Below, piece by piece: positions 45,045-56,714 of a stretch of DNA of 64,000 bases. Every line of letters begins with the position of its first letter. Position 1 is the first letter of the stretch. Source of the DNA: Typha latifolia (Eukaryota > Streptophyta > Magnoliopsida > Poales > Typhaceae); contig CM034103.1 in the NCBI GenBank assembly GCA_019914945.1, forward strand, positions 4,898,001 through 4,962,000. Reading direction: 5' to 3'. A model generated the notes under the pieces. That model worked only from the letters and a program-made list of their open reading frames with translations, had not been told where the DNA came from and did no database searches. Both the position numbers and the translations under genes were made by a program.

Positions 45045-45824
45045 TCATAAGTCGATAATTGTTGAGATTTTTGTGATAAAAGCCTTGCTAAGATAGGCAA
45101 TGGGACGTCCTTCTTGCATTAGTACAGCTCCTATGCCAACACCTGACGCATCGTATTCCACAATGAACTCTTTGGTGAAATCCGGTAGCGCTAAAACGGG
45201 TGCCGTCGTTATTGCTGTTTTCAATTTTTCAAAGGCTATAGTGGCTTCATCCGTCCATCTAGAAAAGTCCTTTTTCAACAAAGAAGTGAGAGGAGCAGCG
45301 ATCTTGCCACATCCGGCGATGAATCGGCGATAATATTCGGTCAGCCCCAAAAATCCTCTCAATCCGATGGTAGTAGTAGGAATAGGCCAAGCGGTCATGC
45401 ATGCAACCTTTTGAGGATCCGCCGCTACACCCTCTGCTGAAATGATGTGGCCTAAATACTCCACTTTTGGTACTCCCCATAGGCACTTGGACTTCTTAAT
45501 CTTCAATTGGTTTTGCTTCAACAAATTCAGCACATCCTCCGAATGCTGCCAATGCTCCAATTCAGTCCTGCTATACATCAAAATATCGTCAAAAAATACC
45601 AAAATATACCTTCGCAAGAGAGGCCAAAATAAAATATTCATGAGGCCTTGAAAGGTAGTTGGAGCATTGATGAGACCAAAAGGCATCACCCAGAACTTGT
45701 AATGCCTGTCAGGACTCCAAAATGCAGTTTTGTGCACATCCGCCGGGTGAACTCTAATTTGATGATACTCAGCCCTCAAGTCAAGCTTACTAAATATAGT
45801 CGCCCCTACAAGCTCGTCCAGCAA
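45045..45824 (-). pseudogene. E1 reverse transcriptase
   Basis: A 259-codon frame starting [23 protein letters not shown]. It has [14 protein letters not shown], the catalytic [42 protein letters not shown] and the start of RNase H with [14 protein letters not shown]. The N-terminal RT portion (RPYRYPHVQKE, SPVLLVRKKD) is in a different frame at 45900-46106, with a frameshift between. Intact catalytic FFDD. Confidence 0.88.
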
Positions 45825-45899
45825 CTCCTCGATAACCGGAATGGGATACCGGTCATTGACGGTAATGGCATTTAGTGCCCAATAGTCAACGCAAAAATG

Positions 45900-46777
45900 C
45901 TATGTTCTATCCTTTTTTCGCACCAATAGCACGGGGGATAAGTATGAGCTATGACTTGGTTGAATGAGACATTGCTCCAACATCTCAGCTACCATCTTTG
46001 AGATAACTTCTTTTTGCACATGTGGATACCGATATGGCCTCACATTCGCCGGTGCAGCCTTGGGTACAATCTCTATGCGACAGTCCGCCGCTCTCCTCGG
46101 TGGCAACTCCTATGGCAACTCCTATGGTTCCTCAGTGTGCGATTCTCCCCGAATAGCATTGTTGGATTCACGAAAGATCCTTGGTTTAGGTCTAAACCTT
46201 TGTGCAGGTTGATCACCCCGTCTAAATCCTCGAGCACGTCCATCACAATCTCCTTATCGACGAAGCGCACCGATGTCACATGCCTCTCGGGTTCCACCAC
46301 CGCTGGTCTTGGGTTTTGTAACGGAGGTGGAGGATGATGTGTAGGCATAGGTAAGAGGGGATCATTGACACTCATATGACGCACTTAGACCTGTGGGGTA
46401 TTGGTTCGATGAGGTCCCACCGCTGGTCCTTCTTAAAACTCCGATCATCGTCGAGGAGATGACAAACCCAATCGATTCACGACATATTCCTTGAATTCAT
46501 TGTAATCCTTTTGCATGTTGTCAACTCTATGCAACAATGTTTGGAATATGCCCCAAAGTTCATCCATATTCGCACCCATAGACATTGGTTGACTCTGTCC
46601 TACCGTGGTCGCTCCAAAGGAATCGTCCTCACGGTTAGGGTCATCGTGGATTGAGTCTTCCCTTATCGGTGTGCTCTCCATAGGTCTCCTTGTTGATGTC
46701 ATATTCCTTGTTTCAACAATTAATGGAGGTCTGAGGTTCGCCTGGCTCTGATACCAAATGATAAGCTCTGATACCAA
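45900..46777 (-). pseudogene. E1 gag start fused to the RT N-terminus
   Basis: 46445-46777 gives a short gag-like start with a DELWGIFQTLLHRVDNMQKD coiled segment, stopping at RLGLSSPRR. 46073-46384 gives the linker normally found between protease and RT (NPTMLFGENRTLRNH and a tandem CHRS). 45900-46106 gives the RT N-terminus. The capsid, zinc knuckle and aspartic protease are missing, so a large deletion lies between the first two segments. Confidence 0.7.
46743..46758 (-). promoter_or_regulatory. E1 primer-binding site (second of two)
   Basis: The element strand reads TTTGGTATCAGAGCCA, complementary to the 3' end of plant initiator tRNA-Met. Another TTGGTATCAGAGC lies 22 nt upstream, inside the LTR extension (46765-46777). 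Confidence 0.85.
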
Positions 46778-47546
46778 TTTGATGGGTTCTTGTACTAAAC
46801 GATCGGCTACGGAATAATTCCTGAAGATCTAAATTTATTGCAGGAAGTAGTCCACGCAATCATGGAAAAATATTCGTAAAATATTATCCAGTAGTCAGAA
46901 AATTACGAAACCAATTAGGTTAGATCTGTAACTTCCTGATCTACAAAAGAACATGGGTGATGGTGGTGGTGACGGGTGGAGTGGATGTTAGGTTTATGGA
47001 TGGGTATGGAGATGAGTGTGGATTGTGCATGTGATTAAAGGAAGTAGATGAAGGGAACGAAGTGGTTGAGATCCCAAAGAAGAGGGGTGGCTCGACAGTA
47101 GAGAAAGATTAGAAGTTAGGAGAAACCTTGCCAACGGTAGAGGTGGAAGGATGGTGAAGAGAGAGGAAGGAGAGAGTCTAGAGAGAAGATAAGAGGCAAG
47201 AGCCATCCACATATTTATAAAGGCTAGCCAACAAGTCCTAAAATAATATAAAACCTTAATTCTAGAGGATTCCTGTCGATCGCGCTCGATCGCGTTCGAA
47301 CGCACTCAAAAAGCTCCATCTCTGTATGTGCGAACGGGATGCAGGCGTTCGAATGCGGGCGTTTAAACTCGCTTGACCGCATTCAAACGCACAGTATGCG
47401 TTCTCTATTTTTGCGAACTTGATGCAAGCATTCACAAGGGCGTTCGAATGCGACCCCTCCTACGTTCGAATGCAACCTACAGAAATTTTATTTTAATAAA
47501 AATAAATAACTAATACAATAAGAAAAGATCATAACTAAGTGTATCA
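46759..47546 (-). mobile_element. E1 5' LTR, family B
   Basis: 788 bp. The 21-nt extension is at 46759-46779 and the canonical end TGATGGG at 46780. Cassette at 47277-47476. This LTR retains the TATA region. Confidence 0.9.
47212..47219 (-). promoter_or_regulatory. E1 LTR TATA box
   Basis: The element strand reads TATAAATA in GCCTTTATAAATATGTGGATGG. The same block is recognisable in families B, C, D, E and F at the same place, directly downstream of the TTCGAACGC cassette. Confidence 0.65.
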
Positions 47547-47551
47547 CTATG

Positions 47552-47858
47552 CAATGAAGGTTCTTTCTTACGGGCCAGTATTATTAGAAATATTCTTCTA
47601 TAGTTGATTTATATAGAAGGATAGTATAAATATATGACTGACCTAGATTTAGAAACTTAATTCTTATGTTGGGATTATTTATGTTTGTGTAAGATTAGGA
47701 GTTAATCAGTAAAAGTAGTGAGCGAGGTACGAGTTATGAATGTAAAAGAGTTATATTAGATAATTGTTGATTTGATTAGAAGGTTATGAAATTTTTAATT
47801 TGTTGTTAAAATATTAGTATGACCAAATTCAAGATCAAAATTTTTGTAAGGGGAAAAA
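47552..47858 (+). other. 3' end of a family A element before its LTR (non-coding)
   Basis: It ends with AAATTCAAGATCAAAATTTTTGTAAGGGGAAAAAA, the usual sequence between the pol end and the 3' LTR in long-LTR gypsy elements, with a polypurine tract AAGGGGAAAAAA. Coding sequence is not recognisable. Confidence 0.5.
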
Positions 47859-49150
47859 ATGTAATAATCCACACCTAAAAATAAAATAACAATAATAATA
47901 AATAAATAATAGTAATGATAGTAATGAAATAATAATAATAAAAATTTATGACATAAAATAAAAATAAAAATACCAATAAGAAAAAAAAGAAAAAAATACT
48001 AATAAGAAAAAAAATTAAAATTTAATAATTCTATTACATTGACTCATGCCGTGCAATGGCTGAGGGTGTCACACGCTCCCAACCATTGGCCCGACCAACC
48101 TGGCTAGGCTATCTACGCGTTGTGGGCCCCGTTGCCACCGCCGCACCCGGCGTTGCACTCCCTTACTGCCACTTCCCCTCTCTCTCTAAATCTCTCTCTC
48201 TTGCTCTTGTTGACGGCGGTGGTGCCACCACTACCATTGTCATGGCCGCCACCGAGGTGAGCTATCTCCTCCTCTCTTTCTCTGTTTCAGGTTTTCCATC
48301 CTATCCTCTCTTCTCTATTCTCTTTCTATCTCTCTCTTTCTTCCTCTCTCTCTCTCAAGTTAGCTAGACTTGAGTAGCCGGCGAGAGGCTAGCCACTAGT
48401 TGTCCAGCACTGGCCGAGCCTCTTCTCGCTGACTTGGCTCCCTTCCCTTCCCTTCTCTTTCTCCTCGCTTCTTCTTCTTCTTCTTCTTCTTCTTCCTCAG
48501 TTCCTCCTCCTATTTCTGTACCAGTGCTAGGTCAAGCCCAACACTATAGCATATGGGTTTCTCCCTCCAACTCTTGGTCGATGGACATAAGGGATATTTG
48601 TGTTGTGTTTTCCGATCAAACTATGAGTAGTCTTACCTCCTAGAGAGTTTCGCATATTAGGATATATTATATTTATATTTATGCATTCTATTTTGGCCTC
48701 CAGCATAATTATATGATCCTAAATAAAAATGATTACAGTTGAGCATATTTTAGTACTTATTTAATAAGATCGATCTTGGATATGAATATACTAATGATAT
48801 AGAGAAATAATCATAGATGAATAGATTATCTATATTTTATGTCTAGTTGATTTGTAGCATGAGTATGCATGTGAATGATATATGATTAGAGACTGTATTG
48901 CATCATATATTTTTTTGACGCCCTTACCACTTAAATTTTTGAGTTGCATGACTTGTTATAGTATTGTATAAATACATATGACCTATTATTTGGAAGAAAA
49001 TTATGAAAATAGCATAGCGAAGTAGTTGGTAGAAAGCATTGGGATATTGGATATATGTTATTATATGATATACATTACTCGCTATATGCGAGGGTTAGTT
49101 ATATGATATATACATTAAGATATTGAGAAATACATGTGATTCTACTTGTT
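47859..49150 (+). mobile_element. Long LTR, family A (copy 2, plus strand)
   Basis: It starts TGTAATAATCCACACC directly after the purine tract. An (AATAAT)-rich stretch, a GC/CT-rich block (48050-48560) and an AT-rich tail follow, matching copy 1 in reverse orientation. It contains (CTT)n at about 48469-48496. The 3' boundary is approximate; copia-derived sequence begins near 49170. The frames at 48056-48367 and 48434-48643 are compositional. Confidence 0.7.
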
Positions 49151-49262
49151 GTGCTAATAGCCCAATGGGTGAGGGAACCAGAAGCAAAACCTTCACCCTC
49201 AAATGTTACCAAAGGAAGAGTAACGGCCAAACCAAGCAAGTCCTGGGAAAACTCTAATATGG

Positions 49263-49825
49263 TGTTAATAGTGATGCAATAAACAACTTCTAGTCACTTA
49301 TTTGACACCATAATGCAACTAATCACAAAAAAGAAGCAATAGAGACAATAGAGAGAGGGAAAGGTAAGATTTACATGGTTTGACGATGTGCCAACATCCA
49401 CGGGCGGAGCAATCTTTTTTATTATACAAATCTCCCAATTACAAAGCGTTCAGCAATTCTAATCTCCCTCAATACAATGCTGGCTAGCTTTCTTGATTTT
49501 CCTTCAAGCATAAAAGCCCTAAAAAATCCACTTCAGTATTTATTGGGCTAGTTCAAGTTGGGATTTTTTGCGGAGCGTTCGAACGCCCGCCGAGTGAACG
49601 CATCTAGGAAACTAATACAGAACCCAAACTAGCATTCGAACACTAGGGCCCCATTCGAACACCTGCATCACAATTTGCTCTCGAGTTGATATTTGCATTC
49701 AAACGCCTGTATCAACACTCTTTGTCTAGAAACTACATTCGAATGCCCCTAGGGCCCGTTTGAATGCACTAGCATAGTAAGGTTAAAAATGCTGTAAAAA
49801 TTGAATTTGAGCCAAATTTCAATAA
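49263..49825 (-). mobile_element. Ty1/copia LTR
   Basis: On the minus strand it follows the copia RNase H end and the purine-rich GCCAAGGTGGCGA. It carries its own TTCGAACGC cassette (49576-49770). It contains CAATAAATACTGAAG (TATA-like), GATTTGTATAATAAAAAAG (polyadenylation-like) and ends near CTATTAACA at 49263. No second LTR is visible. Confidence 0.6.
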
Positions 49826-49949
49826 TTCGCCACCTTGGCGAAAAACTCATGACTTCAGCAAATTACTCTCCACCACTACAAAGTGACTTAAGATTTCAAA
49901 AGTGCTCTGCCTTTAAATTCATGTCCTAAGACGCCAAAACCAACCTTTG

Positions 49950-50067
49950 TCAATAATGAGTGGCATTGATCAAATCTAAACAATGTTGGAATTTAATTTT
50001 GGTCCCTACTTTCGTCAACATATCTACAGGATTATCTACAGTCCTAATCTTGCAAAGTGAAATATCA
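49950..50067 (-). pseudogene. Ty1/copia RNase H C-terminus
   Basis: The minus strand reads ISLCKIRTVDNPVDMLTKVG and TKIKFQHCLDLINATHY, then a stop. This is the classic copia polyprotein end (DNPADMLTK, KFQHCLDLI). It is cut at 50067 by the family B LTR. Confidence 0.8.
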
Positions 50068-50878
50068 TGATGAGTTCTAATACCAAAAGATAGGCTACGG
50101 AAAGATTCCTTCAAGATCTGGATTTATTATAGGAATCAGTCAGTGCAACTATAGAAAAATATTCACCAAATATTCTCCTATAGTCAGAAAATTACAAAAC
50201 TAAGTGAATTAGATCCGTAGCTTCCTGGTCTACAATTTTCATATTTATGCCCTTCACATATTTGAACTAAAACTGGGACAAAAACATAAAATAACACGGG
50301 TGATAGTGGTGATGATGGGTGGAGTGGATGTTAGGGTTATGGAGGGTAATGGAGATGAAGGTGGATGGTGGATTTGGTTAAGGGATATAGACGAAGGGGA
50401 AGAAGTGGTTGAGATCCCATAGAAGAGGGAAGACTCGATAGATGAGGGAGATTAGAACTTAGGAGAGACTTTGCCAATGGTAGAGATGGTAGGTTGGTGA
50501 AGAGGGAGGAGGGAGATTAGAGTAGAGAGATTAGAGAGAAGATAGGAGGCAAGAAATTAATAATCCAATAGCATAATAAATTTGGCCATCCACACCTTTA
50601 TAGAGGCTAGTGAAAAGCTCTAATAACAATAATTAACCCTAATCCCTAGTGCAATCCCGCCGATCGTGTTCGAATGAACAAAAGACATTCTCTGTATGTG
50701 TGAACGCAATGCAGACGTTCGAACGTGCTTTTCACGTCCTCTGTATTTGCGAACCTGATGTAGGCGTTCGCAAGGGCGTTCGAATGCGACCCTTTCCGCA
50801 TTCGAACGCGACCTAGAAGAAATTTATTTTTTAATAAAAATAAACAACTAATGCAGTAAGAAAAGATCCTAACTAAAT
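50068..50878 (-). mobile_element. LTR, family B, truncated at its element-strand start
   Basis: It starts TGATGAG at 50068 and has a complete outer end, a cassette at 50663-50812, and a TATA-like CACACCTTTATAGAGG at about 50590-50605. The other end stops at GATCCTAACTAAATG, about ten bases short of the expected terminus, and runs directly into RT sequence of E4. It may belong to a separate insertion or mark a recombination point. Confidence 0.8.
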
Positions 50879-50947
50879 GGACATCGATGTGCTCGTTCAG
50901 CATCTGGTAGTCCACACAGAATCACCAACTCTCATCATTCTTCCTCA

Positions 50948-51824
50948 TCACCAGCATCTTTGACTAGGTTGTATGATCCCTTGATCCATCATCTTGATCA
51001 CTAGTCTAGAGATCTCCTCCTTCTGAAAGTGAGGGTAGCAATAAGGTCTCACATTTTCTAGTCTGGCTCCCGGAATAATCTCTATATGGTGGACCACCTC
51101 TTGTGCCAATGATACCCTTTTTGGCTCCTCAAGGAGGATCAAAAACTCCTATAAGAAATAAGGCAAATCATCAGCTATACTTGACTCCTTTGTCTCCTCA
51201 AGCTTAGTGGGAGCTAACTGCATTAAGTAAGCTAGATCTGCTAAAAAAGCCTAGTAGCAGCTACAAGGTAGCTCCCTAGTGCGGTTGAATGTCGTCGAGT
51301 TGCACCCTCCTACCATTGTGCCTCAAAGTGAGGCACATCTATCCAAAGCCAAATGTGATTAGGCCTAAACTATATAGCCACTAAGTCCCCAAAATGATGT
51401 CCAGTCCACGGAGTGCAATTGAATACAGGTCCATGACAAATTTGTCTCCCAAGACTTGCACCTGCATAGCACTACAAATACTGTCAGCTTGAAGCGTCGT
51501 CCCAACACCAACGGTATCATCAAATCCTATAGTCGGTTTGGAAGTGAGCCCGATCTTTCGAACCAGCCACTCATTGAGGAAGTTGTGCATACTCCCCGTG
51601 TCAATGAGGATACACATAGTATGCTTCCAAATGATGTTGTTCACCCATAAGGTCTTCGATAATGTAGCGACTCTAGAGTAAGCATGCAATGATATACCTG
51701 TTCGTATCTCGTTTGAATCATTCTCCTCCAAGACCACTAGTTGTTGCTCATCCTCATGCTCATCACCAATAGTGACCTCATACTCATATACATCCTCCTC
51801 AACCTCACCATTGAAATGCATCAT
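50948..51824 (-). pseudogene. E4 aspartic protease and RT N-terminus
   Basis: The frame at 51381-51824 has LIDTGSMHNFLNEWLVRKIG (catalytic DTGS) and YSIALRGLDIILGT. The frame at 50948-51142 has RPYCYPHFQKEEISRLVIKM and DQGIIQPSQ from the start of RT. A zinc knuckle-like stretch precedes them near 51850-51890. Stops separate the parts. Confidence 0.8.
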
Positions 51825-51959
51825 CGAACCGATATGCCACGTGAAATGGTGCCCTAGGGTGAACTTCTTATCTCACCTAATAGTATAACTATTTGGCCCT
51901 TCGCTCCTCCACCTATGTAGGTGTTAGAGTACGCATAGGAGGCCTCAGGACTGCTTTGA

Positions 51960-53106
51960 CGTCAGTGAAAGTGTAGCCCACAAAAGCCCTCGACGGGTAG
52001 CCCGAGCTGCCGAGTGCATGCGTTGGCTTCTATTATGTCTTGATGCTCTATAGATGTCTCGAGTAACTTCTGAGTGCTCAATGTCTGTTCTCTATGAGCA
52101 TTGCATCCTCTATGGCTTTCCCTAGATCCATAGATCATAGAGGTCACATGTTGGCTTGAATATCCTCCTGCAGACCGTTGATGAATGTGGATTTGAGCTG
52201 AATATCCGACTACACATATAGGCTGGACACTCATTCAAATTCCTCTTGATAGGCTCTTATCATCCTCTTTTAGACCATCTTCATCAAGATAAGATGAAAG
52301 TCTTCGTAGCTCGATGACCCAAATCGTTTGTAGACCAAACGATGAAACTCTGCCCACATTTCGGTCGGCCTATGAGTGGTAGTCGATCGAAACCACCGTA
52401 ATGCCGCATCCTCGAGGTGGAAAGATGCAAGGAGAACCTTTTGTCTCCTCCGTGCCTTGGAAGACAAAGAATTGTTGGGGTCAAATCTCCACCTCAGAAT
52501 TTGGGAAATTCCAACCGAATAGTGCGCCAGCGGATGCCGGTATCACAGTTGGGGCCAAATCTTGCCTCAGCCCTAATCGGAGGTGGATGCTCCTCTAGCC
52601 ATATCTGATTCCTCTGATGTCCTCTATTAGTTTCTCGATCTTTCTCTTCATCCCTCTCAATCCAAGGATCATCATCATCTTCATGTACAACCGCGCTCGT
52701 CAGTGAGGCCTACCTTGCCTCGGCTCCAGCGTGCTCTCTCTCTCTCTCTTGTCCTTGGCCGACTAGTGGAACCATAATCGGGGGTTCTGGCGTAAAGATC
52801 TGGGTACCTCAGATCCTCAGATTGGTTCTTCTCGAATTGCTCGCAATAACTCGGCATTTTGTTGCGCGATCATTTGGCTCAAGGTTTCGATGGTTTAGGT
52901 AAAGATGGTAGAGAAGGTCAATCCCAAAGCATCAATGGACCTCGATAGTATCTCCATGTTTGGGTCTATGATGGAGGGTGGAGGAGGCAGCGCTATGTGC
53001 GCGGGGTCCTTTTGCCCTTGGTTGCCCGTGGGTGGAGGTGTAGAGTTCCTCTCTCTTGTGCGCATAGATTTCTCCCATTCTTCTTTTCTTTGTGCCACCA
53101 TGGATC
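51960..53106 (-). pseudogene. E4 gag relic
   Basis: The start MTPTTRSMVAQRKEEWEKSM is followed by ERNSTPPPTGNQGQ and PNMEILSRSIDALG, then WLEEHPPPIRAEARFGPNC. The capsid block KVLLASFHLEDAALRWFRST and FHRLVYKRFGSSSYEDFHLI appears in shifted frames (52270-52467). Its homology to E2 and E3 gag is strong. Confidence 0.8.
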
Positions 53107-53162
53107 TAGTGGTTGGCGTCATTATGGAAGCATGATATGCAAAGCTGGTTTGGATACCACTT

Positions 53163-53820
53163 TGTTGCAATCACCCTCGAGGAAGATGAATGCCAATCTG
53201 AGTTTCTATTCTGGACATAACATGAAAGTTTCGAAGGCAATAGGGATCGATCCAACTGTTGAAATGATTCGAGATTTAGATATATTGTTCCTCTGGAATT
53301 TAGGAATCCAATGAACCAGAATCTCATCGGTTGGGTAGGTAGATCAAAAGATATGGAGAAAATTATGACCAAAGATCAAGAGATGGCAAAATGGACATGG
53401 ATGATGGAAGTTGATGATGTAGTTAGGATTATGGGAGATAATGATGGCTATGGTGGATGGATTAGTATCTTGAACAAGATGAGGAGGGAGAAAGCAGCTT
53501 CTAGGTATGGCTGGTCATTGGAGTGAGGAGGGAGAAGCAACGGAGGATTTACCTTGGCCGTATAAGGAAACTTGGGGGTGGATACTGAGGGGGGAGGAAG
53601 GAGAAGGTTGGATTAAGCCTAGATGTAAAAAAAAGTTCCTATAATTAATAATCCCAAGGTGGCTGCTTTTCCACATATTTGGAGGCTAGTCAATCATTTA
53701 AGAAATCTGAAACAAATCGTAATACGAAACAACATAACCGACGGGTATGTGTGAACGCTATGCAGACGTTCGAACAATGCGTTTGAACGTACTTCGATCG
53801 TTTGAATGGCCAAAAACAAT
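53163..53820 (-). mobile_element. E4 5' LTR, family C, truncated
   Basis: Its inner end TGTTGCAATCACCCTCGAGG (plus strand) matches the outer end of the E3 LTR. A cassette lies at 53748-53815. The element-strand start is missing beyond about 53820. Confidence 0.7.
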
Positions 53821-54060
53821 GCTCTATAAGGGTGGGAATGCTCCTCTTCTAGTATTATTTGTCTGTGCTCTAGCTGTGTGTTATTTACAACAATTTTCCT
53901 CTCATTTTTTTAGTTTGGTTAGAAAAAGAGTAAAACTATGGGCCCATTTGGAATGAGAATAAAAAATTCCTTAAACAAGGTTAGGACCCACTGATTTGCG
54001 TTTGTAACTAAATACTAATTTTTTTATATCAAATGCATAATTAAATTTGAGCAAGAAGAA

Positions 54061-54065
54061 TAAAA
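54061..54065 (+). repeat. Target-site duplication of E3 (left)
   Basis: TAAAA, repeated at 56710-56714. Confidence 0.75.
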
Positions 54066-56709
54066 TGTTGTGGTTCTTGATTTAGATACATATTGAACAA
54101 GATTAAACCACTTCAAATTGTATCATTTTTTGTTTATATTTTAGAAAGATAAGATAAATTCTGGTAGGTGCATTCGAACGCAAGTGGATGGCATTCGAAC
54201 ACCTAATTCGTGTTCACACATTCAGAACCCTATTTTTGGGCGTTTGAACACGTGACGGATAAGTTGAGTCATAATAGGATTTGATTAGGGTTTTTTGGAT
54301 AATTGGCTAGCCTCCAAATATGTGGCAAAGCAGCCAATTTTGAATTATTGATTATTAGAGCTTGTTTTGCATCTAGGCTTGAGCCAACTTCTCCTTCCTC
54401 TCCCTTGGAGGCCAACCAGAGCTGTTGTCTACGGTTGAGTTAATCCTCCATTGCTTCTCCCTCCTCATAGCGACTAGACATACCTGGAAGCTCCCTTCTC
54501 CCACGTCATCTTATTCAAGGCACTAATTCATCCACCATAGTCATCATCATCTCCCATAACCCTAACCACATAATCCATGACCATTGTGCTACCTCCTAAC
54601 CTTTGGTCATTGTTTCCTTCATAACTTTCAATCTACTACCCAATCAATGAGATTCTGGTTTCGTTGGATTCCTAACTTTTAGGATAATAATATATCTAAA
54701 TCTCAAATCGTTCTTACGGTTGGATCAATCCTTATTACCTTCGCAAGTTTCGTATTGAGTTTTGTCTAGATTAGCAAATCGGATAGAAGATCATCCTCCT
54801 CGAGGGCTACCATAATAAATTGGTATCAGAGCTAGCCTTCGTTGGCATGCATATGTAATGATGTCAACTACTAGATCCATTGTGGCTCGAAGAAGAGAAG
54901 AAGAGGGAGAGACATCCACGCGTAGGGGAGAGAGGAATTCTACAACTTCCTTATCGAGCAACGAAGGGCAAGAGGAGCAGACGCACACAACGCTACCTCC
55001 TCCATCCTCCATCAATGATTTGAACATAGAGATGCTATCAAGGTCTATTGAAGCTTTGGGACAGACCTTCTCCGCCATCCTCAGATAAGCATTCAGAACT
55101 TGAGTCAAATGATCACACAACAAAATGCCAGTTGTTGCGGGGGGATTCGAGAAGGGTGGATTTGAGCACATGAGGCACCTAGATCTTCCACACTAGAACC
55201 CCCCATGATAGTTTCACCGATCGACCAAGGACCTCGGAGGGAGACCAGGCCCGAACCGAGGCTAGGTGGGCCTCACCGATGAGCGCAATTTGTAGACGAA
55301 TATGATGATGATCCCTGGATTGAGAGGGATGAAGAGGAAGATCGAGAAGTTGATAGAAGATGTCGGAGGAATCATGTATGGCTAGAGGAGCACCCACCTC
55401 CGATTAGAACTGGAGCAAGATTCGATCCTAACTGTGATACTGGCATCCACGGGCGCATTGTTCGATTAGAGTTTTCAATGTTTCAAGGTGGAGATCCAAT
55501 AAATTGGCTCTATCGTGCTGAATAATTCATCATCTTCCAAGGCATAGAGGAGGACCAAAAAGTTCTCCTTGCATCTTTCCACCTCGAGGATGTGGCGCTA
55601 TGGTGGTTTCAGTCAGTTACCACTCATAGGTCGATCAAAACGTGGGCAGAGTTTCACCATTTGGTCTACAAATGGTTTGGATTGTCGGTCAGGCTACAAA
55701 GACTTTCATGCTATCTTGATGAAGATGATCCAGAAGACGATGTTGAGAGCCTACCAGGAGGAATTTGAACAAGTGTCTAGCCTATGCACACCACTATGGT
55801 CGGATATTTAGCTCAAATCCACATTCATCGCTGGTTTATGGGGGGACGTTCAAGCTGACATGCGAGAGCTGTGACCAACAGATCTAGGGCAAGCCATAGA
55901 TGATGCTCTACTCATGGAGGACAAATATCGAGCACTTAGTGGGCACTCGAGCCAACCATGGAGTAGCAAGCTACAACCATTGTCGAAGCATGCACTTGAT
56001 GGCTCAAATTACCTACATGCAGCTAGACAGTGACCACTTTTCGCATTTCTAATGATGTGAAAACAGCCCCTAGGATCCCTATGCAAACTCTAACACCTAC
56101 CTATGTAGAGGAGCGAAGAGTTAAGGGGATATACTTCAAGTGTGGCGAGAAGTTCACCTCGGGACCCCAAGGGATTACCACCAAAGCACGACAGATAAGT
56201 TGAGTTATAATAGGATTTGATTAGAGTTTTTAGATGATTGACTAGCCTCCAAATATGTAAAAAAGTAGCCAACTTGGAATTATTGATTATTGGAACTTGT
56301 TTTGCATCTAGGCTTAAGCTAATTTTTCCCTCCTCCTTCCTCCCTCTGAAATCCAACATGAGCGACCAACCATATTTGGAAGCTCCCTTCTCCTACCTCA
56401 TCTTGTTCAAGGCACTAATCCATCCACCAAAGCCATCATCATCTCCCAAAATCCTAACCACATAATCCACCTCCATCCCGCCACCTCTTGACATTCAGTC
56501 ATTGTTTCTTTCATAACTTTTGATCTACTAGCCCCATCGACAAGATTTTGATTGCATTGGATTTTTAACTTCTAGAGGAATAAATTTATGAATCTTAGAT
56601 TGTTCCAATAGTTGGATCAATCCTTATTGCCTGCGCAAGTTCTATGTTGAGTTCTGTACAAATTAACAAATTGAATAGATGATCCTCCTCCTCGAGGGTG
56701 ATCGTAACA
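54066..56709 (+). mobile_element. E3: gag-only, non-autonomous family C element
   Basis: 5' LTR 54066-54817 (TGTTGTGG...), primer site TTGGTATCAGAGC at 54820-54832, gag relic, then a 5'-truncated 3' LTR (about 56188-56709, ending CGTAACA). TAAAA flanks both sides. The 3' LTR lacks its first part, including the cassette and the polypurine junction. No pol is present. Confidence 0.88.
54858..56187 (+). pseudogene. E3 gag relic
   Basis: MMSTTRSIVARRREEEGETS begins the reading frame and ends at 55088. Later segments read WLEEHPPPIRTGARFDPNC, RLEFSMFQGGDPINWLYRAE, KVLLASFHLEDVALWWFQ and HHLVYKWFG, the capsid core. LLMEDKYRALSGHSSQPWSS and a zinc knuckle start YFKCGEKFTSG follow. The knuckle is cut before its His and second Cys pair, where the deletion to the 3' LTR begins. 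Several stops. Confidence 0.8.
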
Positions 56710-56714
56710 TAAAA

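Larger units (their letters stand above)
42624..47546 (-). mobile_element. E1: family B gypsy element with LTRs extended over a primer site
   Basis: 4.9 kb, read on the minus strand: 5' LTR 46759-47546, primer site 46743-46758, gag start, RT, RNase H start, integrase, polypurine tract (43362-43380) and 3' LTR 42624-43361. CTATG flanks both ends. Both LTRs carry 21 nt beyond the usual family B end. Most of gag, the protease and part of RNase H are deleted or broken, so it depends on other elements if it moves at all. Confidence 0.92.
50879..53162 (-). mobile_element. E4: 5' half of a family C-type gypsy element
   Basis: On the minus strand the order is primer site (53149-53160), gag, zinc knuckle, protease and RT N-terminus. 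RT ends in DYQMLNEHIDVH, where the family B LTR takes over at 50878. The primer site reads GTGGTATCCAAACC, mutated from TGGTATCAGAGCC. RT core, RNase H and integrase are missing. Confidence 0.8.

Noticed and set aside
48056..48643. Two plus-strand frames rich in Ser and Leu that look like a signal or transit peptide
   Set aside because: They fall in the CT-rich block of the family A LTR; the hydrophobic look is due to TCT, CTC and CTT repeats.
53930..54060. GGGCCCATTTGGAATG, considered as a Tourist-type terminus
   Set aside because: Only one end is visible and no matching inverted end or TWA duplication was found after removing E3.
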